From: Butyrivibrio sp.
Lineage (GTDB): Bacteria > Bacillota > Clostridia > Lachnospirales > Lachnospiraceae
DNA length: 46,082 bases
Direction of reading: 5' to 3'
NCBI GenBank assembly: GCA_015056625.1
Contig: SVFY01000024.1
Coordinates: 1 to 46,082, forward strand
In this document: piece by piece, positions 34,306-43,551 of the stretch
Numbering within the stretch: position 1 is the stretch's first letter
Layout: each line of letters begins with the position of its first letter
Translations under genes and position numbers: made by a program
The notes under the pieces: generated by a model
Databases searched by the model: none
What the model was told of the DNA's origin: nothing
The model's input: the letters and a program-made list of their open reading frames with translations, nothing else

Positions 34306-36507
34306 GTGAAAAAGTTTTTTGAGAAAAAGATGTGGGTCTGGGCGTGCCAGATCCTTATTGTAATAGTACCGCTTATTATGATGTTGACAGCTGATTTTTT
34401 GGCTGTCGACTTTGACGTTAGTGGAGAAAATGCGCTTTCACGTGGAATATATAAAGCTCACGTGACTGTCGCAGAACCCGCAACTGGGCTGGCTATAGCT
34501 CTTTTCGCAGAAGAAGATGCATGGAGGGCCCTGAGAGCAGACTACATCCAGCTGGAGGATGGCGTAAATGAATACGACTTCACCTTCCATGTGGACTATC
34601 CCCTTAAGCACCTGAAGGCAGGATTTGTTAATTCAGATGGCACGGCGCTTTCCGAAGATGCGGAAGTCTCATCTACGATCGAGGCCATAACACTGGCTAA
34701 GTCAAAAAAGACTTACACCGTCGCAGCTGCAGTTCTTTTCTTTATTTGCCTGATGGCAGATGTTATCTGGCTTCTTTGGCGCAGCTACAAGGACAAGCCT
34801 CTTAAAGAGAGGGCAGTTCCTGTGGCCATCGCGGCGATCACTCTTGCATCAAGCTGCTTTATCTTTTTGGGCGGCGTTCCTTACGGTCACGACATAGTCT
34901 ATCACCTGTTCAGGATCGAGGGCCTGAGAGAGGGCCTTGCAGCCGGACAGTTCCCTGTTAAGGTGCAGCCCCTTTGGATGAACGGCTACGGATATGCGTC
35001 CTCTGTTTTTTATGGCGACATTTTGCTGCTGCTTCCAGCGCTCATGCGCATGATCGGCTTTACTGTTACCACCAGCTATGGCGCTTATGTGATATTCATC
35101 AATTTTCTCACAGCTCTTTTTGCATATTTCGCATTTAAAAAGATATCCGGAAATTCCATGATCGGTCTTGCCTGCAGCGCAGCTTACTCCATGTGCCAGT
35201 ACAGGCTTGTGGATGTTTACCAGCGGGCGGACATCGGAGAGTTTTCAGCCCTTGCTTTTGCGCCTCTGGTGCTGTGCGGTCTTTATCTCATTCTCACGAA
35301 GGACACACAGGACAAGGACTTTAAGAAGGGCACGCTTATCGCTGTTGCAGGTTATAGCGGACTTATTCAGACCCACGTCCTTAGTTGCGAGGTGTTTGGC
35401 CTGTTTACGATCTTTCTCTGCATCCTGTGCATCAGGAAGGTCTTTGAGAAAGCGAGATTTTTTGAACTCCTTAAGGTGGTTGGCATCACCACCATCTTAA
35501 ACCTCTGGTTCATACTTCCGCTGTTTGATTATCTTTTTGGGGATAAGTTCTTTGTAAATGATGGAAGCAGGATCGGCTACAGGATCCAGTCAAGAGGCGT
35601 TCCTGTGGGAAGGCTCTTTAGCCCTGTGTACCACGGGGAGTTTGCAGAGGTGGCGGTCTGCGTTGATCTTGTTTTGGGAGTGGCGTTTTTTGCAGCCCTT
35701 TTCTGTTTCATTCTGGGAGTCAAAAGAAATCTGCAAAAATTCAGTGTAAAGGGCCTTGGAGTGACACTTATCCTGGTGTGCCTAGCTCTTTTCATGTGCA
35801 CAAACATTTTCCCATATGATGCACTCAAGAACTTCTCTGTTACAAATGAGATGGTGATAAGTCTCTTTTTCCCATGGAAATTCATGGAAGTGGTGGTGCT
35901 GGGATCTGCGTTCCTGTTGTGCTCTGTCCTGCGCCTGTGTCTTGAGGATGTTAAAAATGAGCTGATCACATGCCTGGCAGTGGCTGGAGTGATCCTGGTT
36001 TCAGTGGTCAATGGCATCTACTATCAGCAGGCTGCGGATCTTGAGGCCTTAAAACGAAAGGACATTGTGGATGTGGCTGCCATGTCCACCTTTAGCCAGA
36101 TCGGTGGAGAGTATGTTCCGAGCGGCACAGATACTGCAAACTTAAACCGCACCTACGTGTACAATCTGGACGGATCTTTGTGGGTTCCTGATTATTCGAT
36201 AGACAGCAGAGAAGTTAAGTTTTACTGCGAAAATGGTACTGACAACTCAGGTATTGTAACGGTTCCAAGGCTCTTTTACAGAGGTTACAGGGCTGTTGCT
36301 GAGGACGGGCAAAAGCTTGAGCTGACCAAGGATGAGCTTAACGCTGTGTCAGTGGTCGTTCCTGCCGGATTTAAGGGAAATGTCAGAGTGTTCTACAGAG
36401 AGCCATTTTATTGGAGAATTGCAGAACTCATATCCCTGATCTCGTTGATTGCGCTTCTTGTGATCGCGTCTGGAAAGTGGAGAAAACACGCTGCTGCAGG
36501 GGCTTGA
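34306..36507 (+). CDS. Polytopic membrane protein of the PTPS-related (PF10131-like) type
   Basis: 733 residues from GTG, with AGGGGAG five bases upstream. A first helix (about 10-30) is followed by an extracellular beta-like segment (about 35-130), then a dozen or so hydrophobic helices. 'PYGHDIVYHLFRIEGLREGL' and 'WMNGYGYASSVFYGD' match the first conserved loop of the PTPS-related membrane family, which has a GT-C-like architecture. A soluble tail and one last helix (about 705-725) close the protein. Such proteins often sit in surface-glycan loci and may decorate the polymer outside the membrane using lipid-linked sugars; this is inference. It lies 18 bases after the sugar transferase gene. 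Confidence 0.85.
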   Translation: MKKFFEKKMWVWACQILIVIVPLIMMLTADFLAVDFDVSGENALSRGIYKAHVTVAEPATGLAIALFAEEDAWRALRADYIQLEDGVNEYDFTFHVDYPLKHLKAGFVNSDGTALSEDAEVSSTIEAITLAKSKKTYTVAAAVLFFICLMADVIWLLWRSYKDKPLKERAVPVAIAAITLASSCFIFLGGVPYGHDIVYHLFRIEGLREGLAAGQFPVKVQPLWMNGYGYASSVFYGDILLLLPALMRMIGFTVTTSYGAYVIFINFLTALFAYFAFKKISGNSMIGLACSAAYSMCQYRLVDVYQRADIGEFSALAFAPLVLCGLYLILTKDTQDKDFKKGTLIAVAGYSGLIQTHVLSCEVFGLFTIFLCILCIRKVFEKARFFELLKVVGITTILNLWFILPLFDYLFGDKFFVNDGSRIGYRIQSRGVPVGRLFSPVYHGEFAEVAVCVDLVLGVAFFAALFCFILGVKRNLQKFSVKGLGVTLILVCLALFMCTNIFPYDALKNFSVTNEMVISLFFPWKFMEVVVLGSAFLLCSVLRLCLEDVKNELITCLAVAGVILVSVVNGIYYQQAADLEALKRKDIVDVAAMSTFSQIGGEYVPSGTDTANLNRTYVYNLDGSLWVPDYSIDSREVKFYCENGTDNSGIVTVPRLFYRGYRAVAEDGQKLELTKDELNAVSVVVPAGFKGNVRVFYREPFYWRIAELISLISLIALLVIASGKWRKHAAAGA

Positions 36508-36615
36508 CAATGAAGGTTGTAATGTTGCGTGATTTGTGGCAAAATATATTGGTGCAATTTTGCATGAAAGTAGAATTAATTTGAGCTTGTTGGGAATTTG
36601 GAGGAGAAATTTATC

Positions 36616-38031
36616 ATGTCCAATAGAGACGACGAATACTACGAGAGAGATGAGAGACGTTCATCTCGCAGACGTGACGACAGATACGATGACAGATACG
36701 ACGACAGATACGACGATAGATATGATGACGGATACGAGGATGAGTACGACGACAGAGAGGTAAGACGCTCATCCAGAAATGGCAGCTCAAGGAGCGCTTC
36801 AGGAGCAGGTCACAGCTCATCAAGAAGCGGAGCTTCTCACAGTGCATCACGAAGCGGTTCATCCCGCAGTGCATCAAGGAGCAGCCAGGGCTCAAGGAGC
36901 GGTTCATCCCGCAGCTCTTCTTCAAGAAGTTCTCAGTCCCGTTCAGGCCGCGGCAATGGCCATGGCGGAAACGGCGGCAAGAAAAAGAGCAGCACCAAGG
37001 CCATAGTTTTACTGGTGGCAGAGGTACTTGTAGCCTGCATTCTTGTATATGTAGCTTACACTCTTTTCTTCAAAGTAGATGTAACTAAGGTTGGTAAGGT
37101 TAACCTCAACGAGGAGGAGATCACCAAGTCCATCAGTGAGACAGTTGCCAACAACCAGGAGATGTCAGGTTACACCAACATCGCACTTTTCGGTGTTGAC
37201 GCCCGTGACGAGCAGCTCACCAAGAATACAAGATCAGATACGATCATGATCGCATCTATCAACAACGCTACTGGTGACATCAAGCTCTGCTCAGTTTACC
37301 GTGACACATACCTTAACCTTTCTAATGACACTTACACCAAGTGTAACGCAGCATATGCTCAGGGCGGCCCTCTTCAGGCTATCTCAATGCTGAACATGAA
37401 CCTTGATATGGATATCCAGGACTTCGTTACAATTGGTTTCAGAGGACTTACAGACGTAGTTGATGCTCTTGGCGGCGTAACAATCGACGTTACAGATGCT
37501 GAGATCTCTCACCTTAACAACTACCAGGCTACAATGGCTCAAGAGCTCAAGCTCAACTACACTCCTGTTACAAGCGCTGGTGTGCAGACACTGAACGGTC
37601 TTCAGGCTACAGCTTACTGCCGTATCAGATACACTGCAGGTGATGACTTCAAGCGTGCTGAGAGACAGAGAACAGTACTTATGGCTTGCATGGAGAAGGC
37701 ACAGGGTATGAGCTATTCACAGCTTGAGACAGTTGCCAACAAGGCCTTCGGAGAGACTTATACATCCTTCGACCTTGACGAGATCCTTGCTCTTCTTAAG
37801 AACATCACTAACTACAAGATCGTAGACAACAACGGCTTCCCATACGAGGATATGCGTGCAACAGGCACTATGGGTAAGGCAGGCAGCTGCGTACTTCCTA
37901 AGGATCTTCAGAGCAATGTTAAGTGGCTCCATCAGTTCCTGTTTGATGATTCTAGCTACGAGGTTTCACCTGACGTTCAGAAGTATTCTGAGAAGATCGC
38001 TGCAGACGTTAGCAAGTACATTGGAGGCTGA
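36616..38031 (+). CDS. LytR-CpsA-Psr (LCP) family wall-polymer ligase with charged cytoplasmic tail
   Basis: 471 residues from the ATG at 36616, nine bases after GGAGGAG; the in-frame TTG at 36598 overlaps that site. Residues 1-40 repeat 'RYDD' four times from a 12-bp DNA repeat; about 45-120 are Ser/Arg-rich; one membrane helix at about 128-150; the LCP domain spans about 175-400. Conserved LCP residues are present: R197 and D198 in 'GVDARDEQ', R206 and D208 in 'NTRSDTIM', R229 and D230 in 'VYRDTYL', and 'YCRIRYTAGDDFKRAERQ'. LCP enzymes move lipid-linked glycopolymers onto peptidoglycan outside the cell, so this is the likely final attachment step. The inner tail is far longer than in typical LCP proteins. 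Confidence 0.93.
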   Translation: MSNRDDEYYERDERRSSRRRDDRYDDRYDDRYDDRYDDGYEDEYDDREVRRSSRNGSSRSASGAGHSSSRSGASHSASRSGSSRSASRSSQGSRSGSSRSSSSRSSQSRSGRGNGHGGNGGKKKSSTKAIVLLVAEVLVACILVYVAYTLFFKVDVTKVGKVNLNEEEITKSISETVANNQEMSGYTNIALFGVDARDEQLTKNTRSDTIMIASINNATGDIKLCSVYRDTYLNLSNDTYTKCNAAYAQGGPLQAISMLNMNLDMDIQDFVTIGFRGLTDVVDALGGVTIDVTDAEISHLNNYQATMAQELKLNYTPVTSAGVQTLNGLQATAYCRIRYTAGDDFKRAERQRTVLMACMEKAQGMSYSQLETVANKAFGETYTSFDLDEILALLKNITNYKIVDNNGFPYEDMRATGTMGKAGSCVLPKDLQSNVKWLHQFLFDDSSYEVSPDVQKYSEKIAADVSKYIGG

Positions 38032-38077
38032 TCATAGATCTTTGTCCATGGTCACCATAATATAAAGGTTTTCTATA

Positions 38078-38110
38078 AGGGCTGGGCTTTGTTGAGCCTG
38101 GCCCTGTTTT
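38078..38110 (+). terminator. Rho-independent terminator after the LCP gene
   Basis: Arms AGGGCTGGGCT (38078-38088) and AGCCTGGCCCT (38095-38105) pair over 11 bp with two G-U pairs and a 6-base loop, followed by GTTTT. The T-run is short, and it lies just before the next ribosome site, so it may attenuate rather than fully stop transcription. Confidence 0.55.
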
Positions 38111-38124
38111 ACAAAGGTAACAAA

Positions 38125-39066
38125 ATGAGTACAGTAGATGTCATAATTCCGACCTACAAACCGGATATATCTCTTTTCCGCCTGATCGATGATCTGGAGA
38201 GGCAGTCTCTTCGCCCATCCAGCATTATCATCATGAATACCGAGGAGCGCTTCTACCAGGAGCTTCTTGATAAGTCTTCGGAGAATCCACAGGATAAATA
38301 CGACAACATAATAGTAAGGCACGTGGAGAAAAGAGATTTCGATCACGGAAACACCAGAAATCAGGGTGTAAGTCTTTCCAAGGCGGATTTCTTTCTCATG
38401 ATGACCCAGGACGCTTTTCCAAGGGACAAGATGCTGATAGCGAGTCTCTCTAAGGCTCTTGAGGATCCCCAGGTGGCGGCAGCTTATGGCCGACAGTATC
38501 CCAAGACGGACTGCAACCTGGCTGAGAGGTACGCCCGTAAGTTCAACTATCCAAACGAGCCCATGAGGAAGACTCAAGGCGATGTTGACAGACTGGGGAT
38601 CAAGACCTACTTCTGCTCCAATGTGTGCGCCATGTATAGGAGGGACGTATTTGACAAGCTTGGAGGCTTCACCAAAAAGACCATCTTCAACGAGGACATG
38701 GTGTACGCCGGAACTGCTTGTCAGAATGGATACGCCATCTGCTATGTTCCGGAGGCTGGCGTCATCCACTCACACAATTACACCTACATGCAGCAGTTCC
38801 ACAGAAACTTTGACCTGGGGGTTTCACAGACTGAGCATCCAGAGATCTTTGGCGGCCTTAAGTCTGAGACTGAAGGCAAGAAGATGGTAAAAGAGACAAT
38901 CCAGCATTTCAGGCGTATTGGAAAGGGGTACCTGATCCCTGACTACATTATCATGTGCGGCTTCAGGTTTATGGGCTACAAGCTTGGAAGGAACTACAAG
39001 AAACTTCCAAAGGGGCTGGTAAGGGCTTTTTCTTCCAATAAGGAGTATTTTACAAAATGGAAATAG
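38125..39066 (+). CDS. GT2 glycosyltransferase, rhamnosyltransferase-like
   Basis: 313 residues from the ATG at 38125, seven bases after AAAGG; an upstream in-frame TTG at 38089 falls inside the terminator stem and is rejected. 'VDVIIPTYKPDISLFRLID' opens the GT2 fold, and 'FDHGNTRNQGVSLSKADFF' with 'MMTQDAFP' is the pattern of RfbN/RfbF-type rhamnosyltransferases, where the DxD position reads QDA. 'FNEDMVYAGTACQNGY' supplies the catalytic acids. It probably adds rhamnose to the polymer. Its last four codons overlap the start of the alarmone synthetase gene, so the two are translationally coupled. Confidence 0.9.
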   Translation: MSTVDVIIPTYKPDISLFRLIDDLERQSLRPSSIIIMNTEERFYQELLDKSSENPQDKYDNIIVRHVEKRDFDHGNTRNQGVSLSKADFFLMMTQDAFPRDKMLIASLSKALEDPQVAAAYGRQYPKTDCNLAERYARKFNYPNEPMRKTQGDVDRLGIKTYFCSNVCAMYRRDVFDKLGGFTKKTIFNEDMVYAGTACQNGYAICYVPEAGVIHSHNYTYMQQFHRNFDLGVSQTEHPEIFGGLKSETEGKKMVKETIQHFRRIGKGYLIPDYIIMCGFRFMGYKLGRNYKKLPKGLVRAFSSNKEYFTKWK

Positions 39067-39710
39067 ATTTAGCGGGATTTGATATTAAGATATCCGACGA
39101 CATTAACACATGGGAGGAAGTAAACCTCCTTTACAACTCTGCCCTCAAGCAGATCCAGACCAAGATCGAGATCCTTAACGAGGAGTTTCAGGAGGTTCAC
39201 AGATACAACCCCATCGAGCACGTTAAGGCCAGGGTCAAGGCTCCTGAGAGCATCGTAAAAAAGCTTAAAAGAAATGGCTACGAATCCACCATTGAGAACA
39301 TGGTGCGCTACGTCAACGACATAGCTGGTATCCGCATCATCTGCTCTTTTACATCGGATATTTACAGGATAGCTGAGATGATCAGCAACCAGAAGGATAT
39401 TCAGGTCCTGACAGTCAAGGATTACATCATGAACCCCAAGGCAAGCGGCTATCGCAGCTATCACATGATAGTGTCCCTGCCTGTGTATCTGTCAGACCGC
39501 ATTGTGAATGTTAAGGTGGAGGTTCAGATAAGGACTGTTGCCATGGACTTCTGGGCATCTCTTGAGCACAAGATCCAGTACAAGTTTGAGGGAAAGGCTC
39601 CGCAGCACATCAATGCTGAGCTCCATGAGTGTGCCACCATGGTTTCAAACCTGGATGAAAAGATGCTTCAGCTCAATGATGAGATTTTGGCGGTGGAAGC
39701 TGGGAAGTGA
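39057..39710 (+). CDS. Small alarmone (p)ppGpp synthetase, RelQ/YjbM type
   Basis: 217 residues, the size of stand-alone synthetases. Motifs of the RelA/SpoT synthetase domain: 'HVKARVKAPESIVKKLKR', 'DIAGIRIICSF', 'NPKASGYRSYHMIV', and 'VEVQIRTVAMDFWASLEHK'. There is no hydrolase or regulatory domain. It would transfer pyrophosphate from ATP to GDP or GTP. Small synthetases of this class respond to wall stress in Bacillus. Here the gene starts 10 bases inside the end of a glycosyltransferase gene, with AAGGAG about 12 bases upstream, which couples alarmone production to expression of the wall-glycan operon. Confidence 0.93.
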   Translation: MEIDLAGFDIKISDDINTWEEVNLLYNSALKQIQTKIEILNEEFQEVHRYNPIEHVKARVKAPESIVKKLKRNGYESTIENMVRYVNDIAGIRIICSFTSDIYRIAEMISNQKDIQVLTVKDYIMNPKASGYRSYHMIVSLPVYLSDRIVNVKVEVQIRTVAMDFWASLEHKIQYKFEGKAPQHINAELHECATMVSNLDEKMLQLNDEILAVEAGK

Positions 39711-39764
39711 TAAACAGATCGCTACAGCGCGAAGCACTTTGCAAGAGCCCCATTAATGAGGAGT

Positions 39765-39790
39765 GGGTAGGCACATCGCTGCACCTACCC
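39765..39790. terminator. Possible terminator hairpin after the alarmone synthetase
   Basis: GGGTAGG (39765-39771) and CCTACCC (39784-39790) form a perfect 7-bp stem with a 12-base loop. No T-run follows, so it is a weak terminator call. The remainder of the 321-base gap (39711-40031) is AT-rich, with no gene visible. Confidence 0.35.
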
Positions 39791-39985
39791 TATTATGAAA
39801 AAATCTATCTTTCTAATTAGCTAGCCATATTGCCTGCGGCTATGGTATTAATATACAAGGCAATTATGAACAAACTATGAACGACCGGTGAACAAATAGT
39901 GAAAGTGTCCAATAAAAACCTTTGAAGCAATATAAACTTGTCTAATTTGCATAATAAATGATAAGCTAGACTAGATGTAAAATAT

Positions 39986-40011
39986 GGCGTTAGCTCTTTT
40001 TGCTAAACGCC
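39986..40011 (+). promoter_or_regulatory. Leader hairpin before the coiled-coil gene
   Basis: GGCGTTAGC (39986-39994) pairs with GCT-A-AACGCC (40002-40011) with one bulged A and a loop of seven bases, mostly T. It ends about 8 bases before the ribosome site GGGGAGG, so it may affect translation. Confidence 0.4.
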
Positions 40012-40031
40012 GATGTTGGGGAGGAATTACC

Positions 40032-40529
40032 ATGGAAAACTTTATGGACAAATTAGCTGAGAAGATTGGTACCCGTGATATTATCAAGGCCAATGCCCAG
40101 GCAGAAGCCATGGAAGCTGAGAGGACCAGACAGGAAGCTGAGCAGTACAAACTTCAGCTGGAGCAGCTCAAGGCTGGGGAGACAGAGCACAAAAAAGCTA
40201 TCGACGACATGGGCAAGACTCTTGAGGATCTCACCAAGAGAATGGATGACACCGATACAAAAGTCCATGACGTTGGTGTTCAGGTATACAGAAATGTCCA
40301 GGCCATTGTTGAAAAGGGCCAGGACAAAGAATTTGAGGAGCTTGAAGGCCTCAAAAAGAAACTTGAAAAAAACGAGGAGGCAGTCAAGGAGCTTTCAAAC
40401 AAGCTCGAGTCAATTTTGGTTGGCGTCGACACCGGAAGCAGCGGTGTTAAGCCTCTTCTTGTTATAACCATGCTCATTGCAGCAGCTGATCTTGTGATCA
40501 ATATTCTTAGGATTTTAGGTATTATTTGA
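40032..40529 (+). CDS. Tail-anchored coiled-coil protein, unknown function
   Basis: 165 residues from the ATG at 40032, seven bases after GGGGAGG; an upstream in-frame ATG (39984) lies before the leader hairpin and lacks a site. Residues about 20-75 and 95-132 are heptad-like, rich in E, K and L. A single hydrophobic segment at about 143-163 ends the protein, so the coiled coil faces the cytoplasm. No known family is recognised. The stop overlaps the region of the M23 peptidase start, so the two are probably coupled; it could be a scaffold for wall enzymes. Confidence 0.8.
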   Translation: MENFMDKLAEKIGTRDIIKANAQAEAMEAERTRQEAEQYKLQLEQLKAGETEHKKAIDDMGKTLEDLTKRMDDTDTKVHDVGVQVYRNVQAIVEKGQDKEFEELEGLKKKLEKNEEAVKELSNKLESILVGVDTGSSGVKPLLVITMLIAAADLVINILRILGII

Positions 40530-40531
40530 TA

Positions 40532-42127
40532 ATGAATTTAGCTCGTACAGTTTTTAGAAGAAAGATCAAGATATGGTTTCTTCACTCTGCACTCATAATT
40601 ATTACGGCTTGGATACTGTTTATGCCAAGTTTTGTTAAGTATGAAAAGGGTGGGGACAATATCTTTTCCGTTAAACTTAATAACCTGCAGGTTGGAACAG
40701 CAGGTACCAGAGAGGATGCGTACAAGGCTCTCAGAGAGGCAAGGCGCTCCATTTCCAAGGGGAACGACGAACTTGTTTTGTGCCGCGCAGACCTGACAAT
40801 TGATGGAAGTAACGTGCTTTTTGGGGAGGTTGACTCCGTATCCCGCATGGCCAGCAACATGGCAAAGGTCCTAAAGGACAGCGAAAAGAGCACACTAAAC
40901 CGCGCATACTCCATCAAGATCAACGAGTTTTCCATAAATCTTGGAAGTATTGCTGACGTTATGGAGCTTCTTTCAACAGCTCTTTACAACTATGACACCC
41001 AGCGTCTTTATAACGTTGATCTGGTCCTTGATACTGAGAGAGAGGTTAACGTGCTGACTCCTCAGGTCCAGAGCAAGGAAGAGGTGAAAAAAGAGGAAGA
41101 GAAGGCCGAGAGCAGTACCAGCATGCCCCAGGCGGGATTTGTGGCTGAGCTCACACAGATAGTCAATGACGCCAAGCCCATTGCTTACGACAGGGACTTT
41201 TCCGACTATGACCTTGGACTTCAGACCATGGATTTTGCTGACAAGGTGGAGATCGTTGAGTGCTATCTTCCTGACAGCGAGATTTCTGATCTCAGTACAG
41301 CAATTGATGACGTGACCAAGGATAAAGAAACTAACCAGATCTATGAAGTGCAGTCAGGAGATACTTTGGGACTTATCGCCCAGAAGTTTGGACTTACAGT
41401 AGATGATCTGGTTGCCATGAATGAGTCACTGGAAAGCGAGAACACCACCATAAGAGTACAGGATAACCTGATCGTAACAGTTCCGGAGCCTGAGCTTTCT
41501 GTGGTTTATCAGGTTCAGGAGTACTACGAAGAGGACTACGAGGCAGAGGTACAGTACGTGCCAAACGATTCCTGGTACACGACCCAGAGCAAGGTCATCC
41601 AGGAGCCTTCTGCAGGACACCGCAAGGTTGTAGCCCTTGTTACCTATACAGACAACAGCGAGGATGGCAGGGAGATCGTCAAGGAAGAGATCACCTACAT
41701 GGCTGTTCCTAAGATCGTTGAGAGAGGAACTATTGTTCCACCTACATATATCAAGCCTATTTCCGGCGGAAGACTTACTTCCGGATTTGGAAAAAGAAGT
41801 CGACCCACCAGGGGAGCCAGCACCTACCATAAGGGCGTTGACTGGTCTACACCTGTTGGAACTTCGGTTGTGGCATCTTCTTCCGGAACTGTAACAAGAG
41901 CCGGATGGGGAAGCGGATACGGATACTGCGTATACATCAGGCACCCTGATGGCAGGGAGACCAGGTATGGTCACTTGTCCAAGGTTCTGGTCCGCGTTGG
42001 CCAGTCTGTATCCCAGGGACAGAGGATTGCTCTTTCAGGAAATACTGGTGTGTCCACCGGACCGCACCTTCATTTCGAGATACTGATAAACGGAACCCAG
42101 GTAAATCCGCTTAATTACTTGAACTGA
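40532..42127 (+). CDS. Membrane-anchored LysM-G5-M23 peptidoglycan endopeptidase
   Basis: 531 residues from the ATG at 40532; a TTG six bases earlier is an alternative and neither has a strong ribosome site. One membrane helix (about 13-33), an all-alpha/beta region of unknown type (about 40-190), a LysM domain (about 271-315, 'YEVQSGDTLGLIAQKFGL'), a G5-like segment (about 325-400), and a C-terminal peptidase M23 domain (about 410-530). The zinc ligands are intact: H433 and D437 in 'YHKGVDW', and H514 in 'HLHFE', with H512 beside it. It should cut peptide cross-links in peptidoglycan. It probably shares a transcript with the tail-anchored coiled-coil gene. Confidence 0.93.
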   Translation: MNLARTVFRRKIKIWFLHSALIIITAWILFMPSFVKYEKGGDNIFSVKLNNLQVGTAGTREDAYKALREARRSISKGNDELVLCRADLTIDGSNVLFGEVDSVSRMASNMAKVLKDSEKSTLNRAYSIKINEFSINLGSIADVMELLSTALYNYDTQRLYNVDLVLDTEREVNVLTPQVQSKEEVKKEEEKAESSTSMPQAGFVAELTQIVNDAKPIAYDRDFSDYDLGLQTMDFADKVEIVECYLPDSEISDLSTAIDDVTKDKETNQIYEVQSGDTLGLIAQKFGLTVDDLVAMNESLESENTTIRVQDNLIVTVPEPELSVVYQVQEYYEEDYEAEVQYVPNDSWYTTQSKVIQEPSAGHRKVVALVTYTDNSEDGREIVKEEITYMAVPKIVERGTIVPPTYIKPISGGRLTSGFGKRSRPTRGASTYHKGVDWSTPVGTSVVASSSGTVTRAGWGSGYGYCVYIRHPDGRETRYGHLSKVLVRVGQSVSQGQRIALSGNTGVSTGPHLHFEILINGTQVNPLNYLN

Positions 42128-42147
42128 CAAGGGTTTAGAGCATCGGT

Positions 42148-42176
42148 TTTACAAATATCTTTTCTTGTGGTATAAC
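42148..42176 (+). promoter_or_regulatory. murA promoter
   Basis: TTTACA (42148-42153), a 17-bp spacer and TATAAC (42171-42176): a near-consensus sigma-A promoter 36 bp before the murA start. Confidence 0.6.
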
Positions 42177-42211
42177 ATATACTTGTTCAAGAATGCAGAA
42201 AAGAGATTTAT

Positions 42212-43501
42212 ATGGAAAAATATATAATTAAAGGCGGAAATCCGCTTGTAGGCGAGGTTGAGATCGGTGGCGCAAAAAATGCTGCCCTTGCGATCCTGGC
42301 TGCAGCCACAATGACGGATGAGACTGTCGTTATCGACAACATGCCAGATGCTTCAGATACCAATGCAATGCTCCAGGCTATCGAGAGCATAGGTGCTTAT
42401 GTTGAGAGAACAGGCAGACACTCTGTTAAGATCAACGCTTCGCAGATCCGCAGTTATACAATTGAAAATGATTATATCAAGAAGATCAGAGCAGGTTACT
42501 ATCTGCTTGGTGCTCTTCTTGGCAAGTATAAGACTGCAGGTGTAGCGCTTCCTGGTGGATGCCACATCGGCCTTCGCCCTATTGACCAGCACATTAAGGG
42601 ATTTACAGCACTTGGTGCCAAGGTCTCCATTCAGGGCATCATCTATGCAGAGGCAGAGCACCTTGTGGGAAGCCATATCTACCTGGACGTTGTCAGCGTA
42701 GGAGCCACCATCAATATCATGATGGCTGCTGCAATGGCAGAGGGCAAGACTATCATCGAGAACGCAGCAAAAGAGCCCCACGTGGTTGATATTGCCAACT
42801 TCCTCAACAGTATGGGAGCCAACATCAAGGGCGCAGGTACTGATGTTATCCGCATCAGAGGCGTTGAGAAGCTCCACGGAACAGAGTATACCATCATCCC
42901 TGACCAGATCGAGGCTGGCACATTTATGCTGGCTGCAGCTGCTACCATGGGTGATGTTACAGTTAAAAATGTTATCCCCAAGCACCTTGAGTCCATAAGT
43001 GCCAAGCTTGTGGAGATGGGATGCCAGATCCACGAGTCTGACGACGAGGTCAGAGTTGTGGCAACCAAGAGACTTCAGAATACTCACGTCAAGACTCTTC
43101 CATATCCTGGATATCCAACAGATATGCAGCCACAGATCACAGTGGCTCTTGGTCTTGCCAGTGGTATCAGTATTGTGACAGAGAGTATTTTCGAGAGCAG
43201 ATTTAAATATGTGGATGAGCTCACCAGAATGGGAGCCAATATCAAGGTAGAAGGCAGCACCGCCATCATCGAAGGCGTAGAGCGCTACACAGGAGCCACA
43301 GTTTCCGCCCCTGACCTTAGAGCAGGCGCAGCCCTTGTAATTGCAGCCCTCACTGCAGAAGGCTACTCCACCGTAGAAGATATCAAGTACATCCTCCGTG
43401 GCTACGAGGACTTTGACGTTAAGCTCCGTGAGCTTGGCGCCCAGATTGAAATGGTGGATGACGACAGAGATATCCAGAAGTTCAAATTAAAACACGCATG
43501 A
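42212..43501 (+). CDS. murA: UDP-N-acetylglucosamine 1-carboxyvinyltransferase
   Basis: 429 residues, standard length. 'GGAKNAALAILAA' near the start supplies the UDP-GlcNAc and catalytic lysine region, and 'LPGGCHIGLRPIDQH' contains the catalytic C117, equivalent to the fosfomycin-target cysteine. 'PDQIEAGTFM' and 'YPTDMQPQ' are also typical. It transfers enolpyruvate from PEP to UDP-GlcNAc, the first committed step of peptidoglycan synthesis, in the cytoplasm. It has its own promoter and a strong terminator, so it is an independent unit. Confidence 0.98.
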   Translation: MEKYIIKGGNPLVGEVEIGGAKNAALAILAAATMTDETVVIDNMPDASDTNAMLQAIESIGAYVERTGRHSVKINASQIRSYTIENDYIKKIRAGYYLLGALLGKYKTAGVALPGGCHIGLRPIDQHIKGFTALGAKVSIQGIIYAEAEHLVGSHIYLDVVSVGATINIMMAAAMAEGKTIIENAAKEPHVVDIANFLNSMGANIKGAGTDVIRIRGVEKLHGTEYTIIPDQIEAGTFMLAAAATMGDVTVKNVIPKHLESISAKLVEMGCQIHESDDEVRVVATKRLQNTHVKTLPYPGYPTDMQPQITVALGLASGISIVTESIFESRFKYVDELTRMGANIKVEGSTAIIEGVERYTGATVSAPDLRAGAALVIAALTAEGYSTVEDIKYILRGYEDFDVKLRELGAQIEMVDDDRDIQKFKLKHA

Positions 43502-43502
43502 T

Positions 43503-43540
43503 AAAACAGCTGTGAGAATGCATCTCACAGCTGTTTTTTT
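43503..43540. terminator. Strong bidirectional terminator after murA
   Basis: Perfect 15-bp arms (43503-43517 and 43523-43537) around a 5-base loop, with seven T residues (43534-43540) on the plus strand and four A residues opening the left arm, so it could also stop minus-strand transcription. Confidence 0.92.
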
Positions 43541-43551
43541 CGGGACATGGG

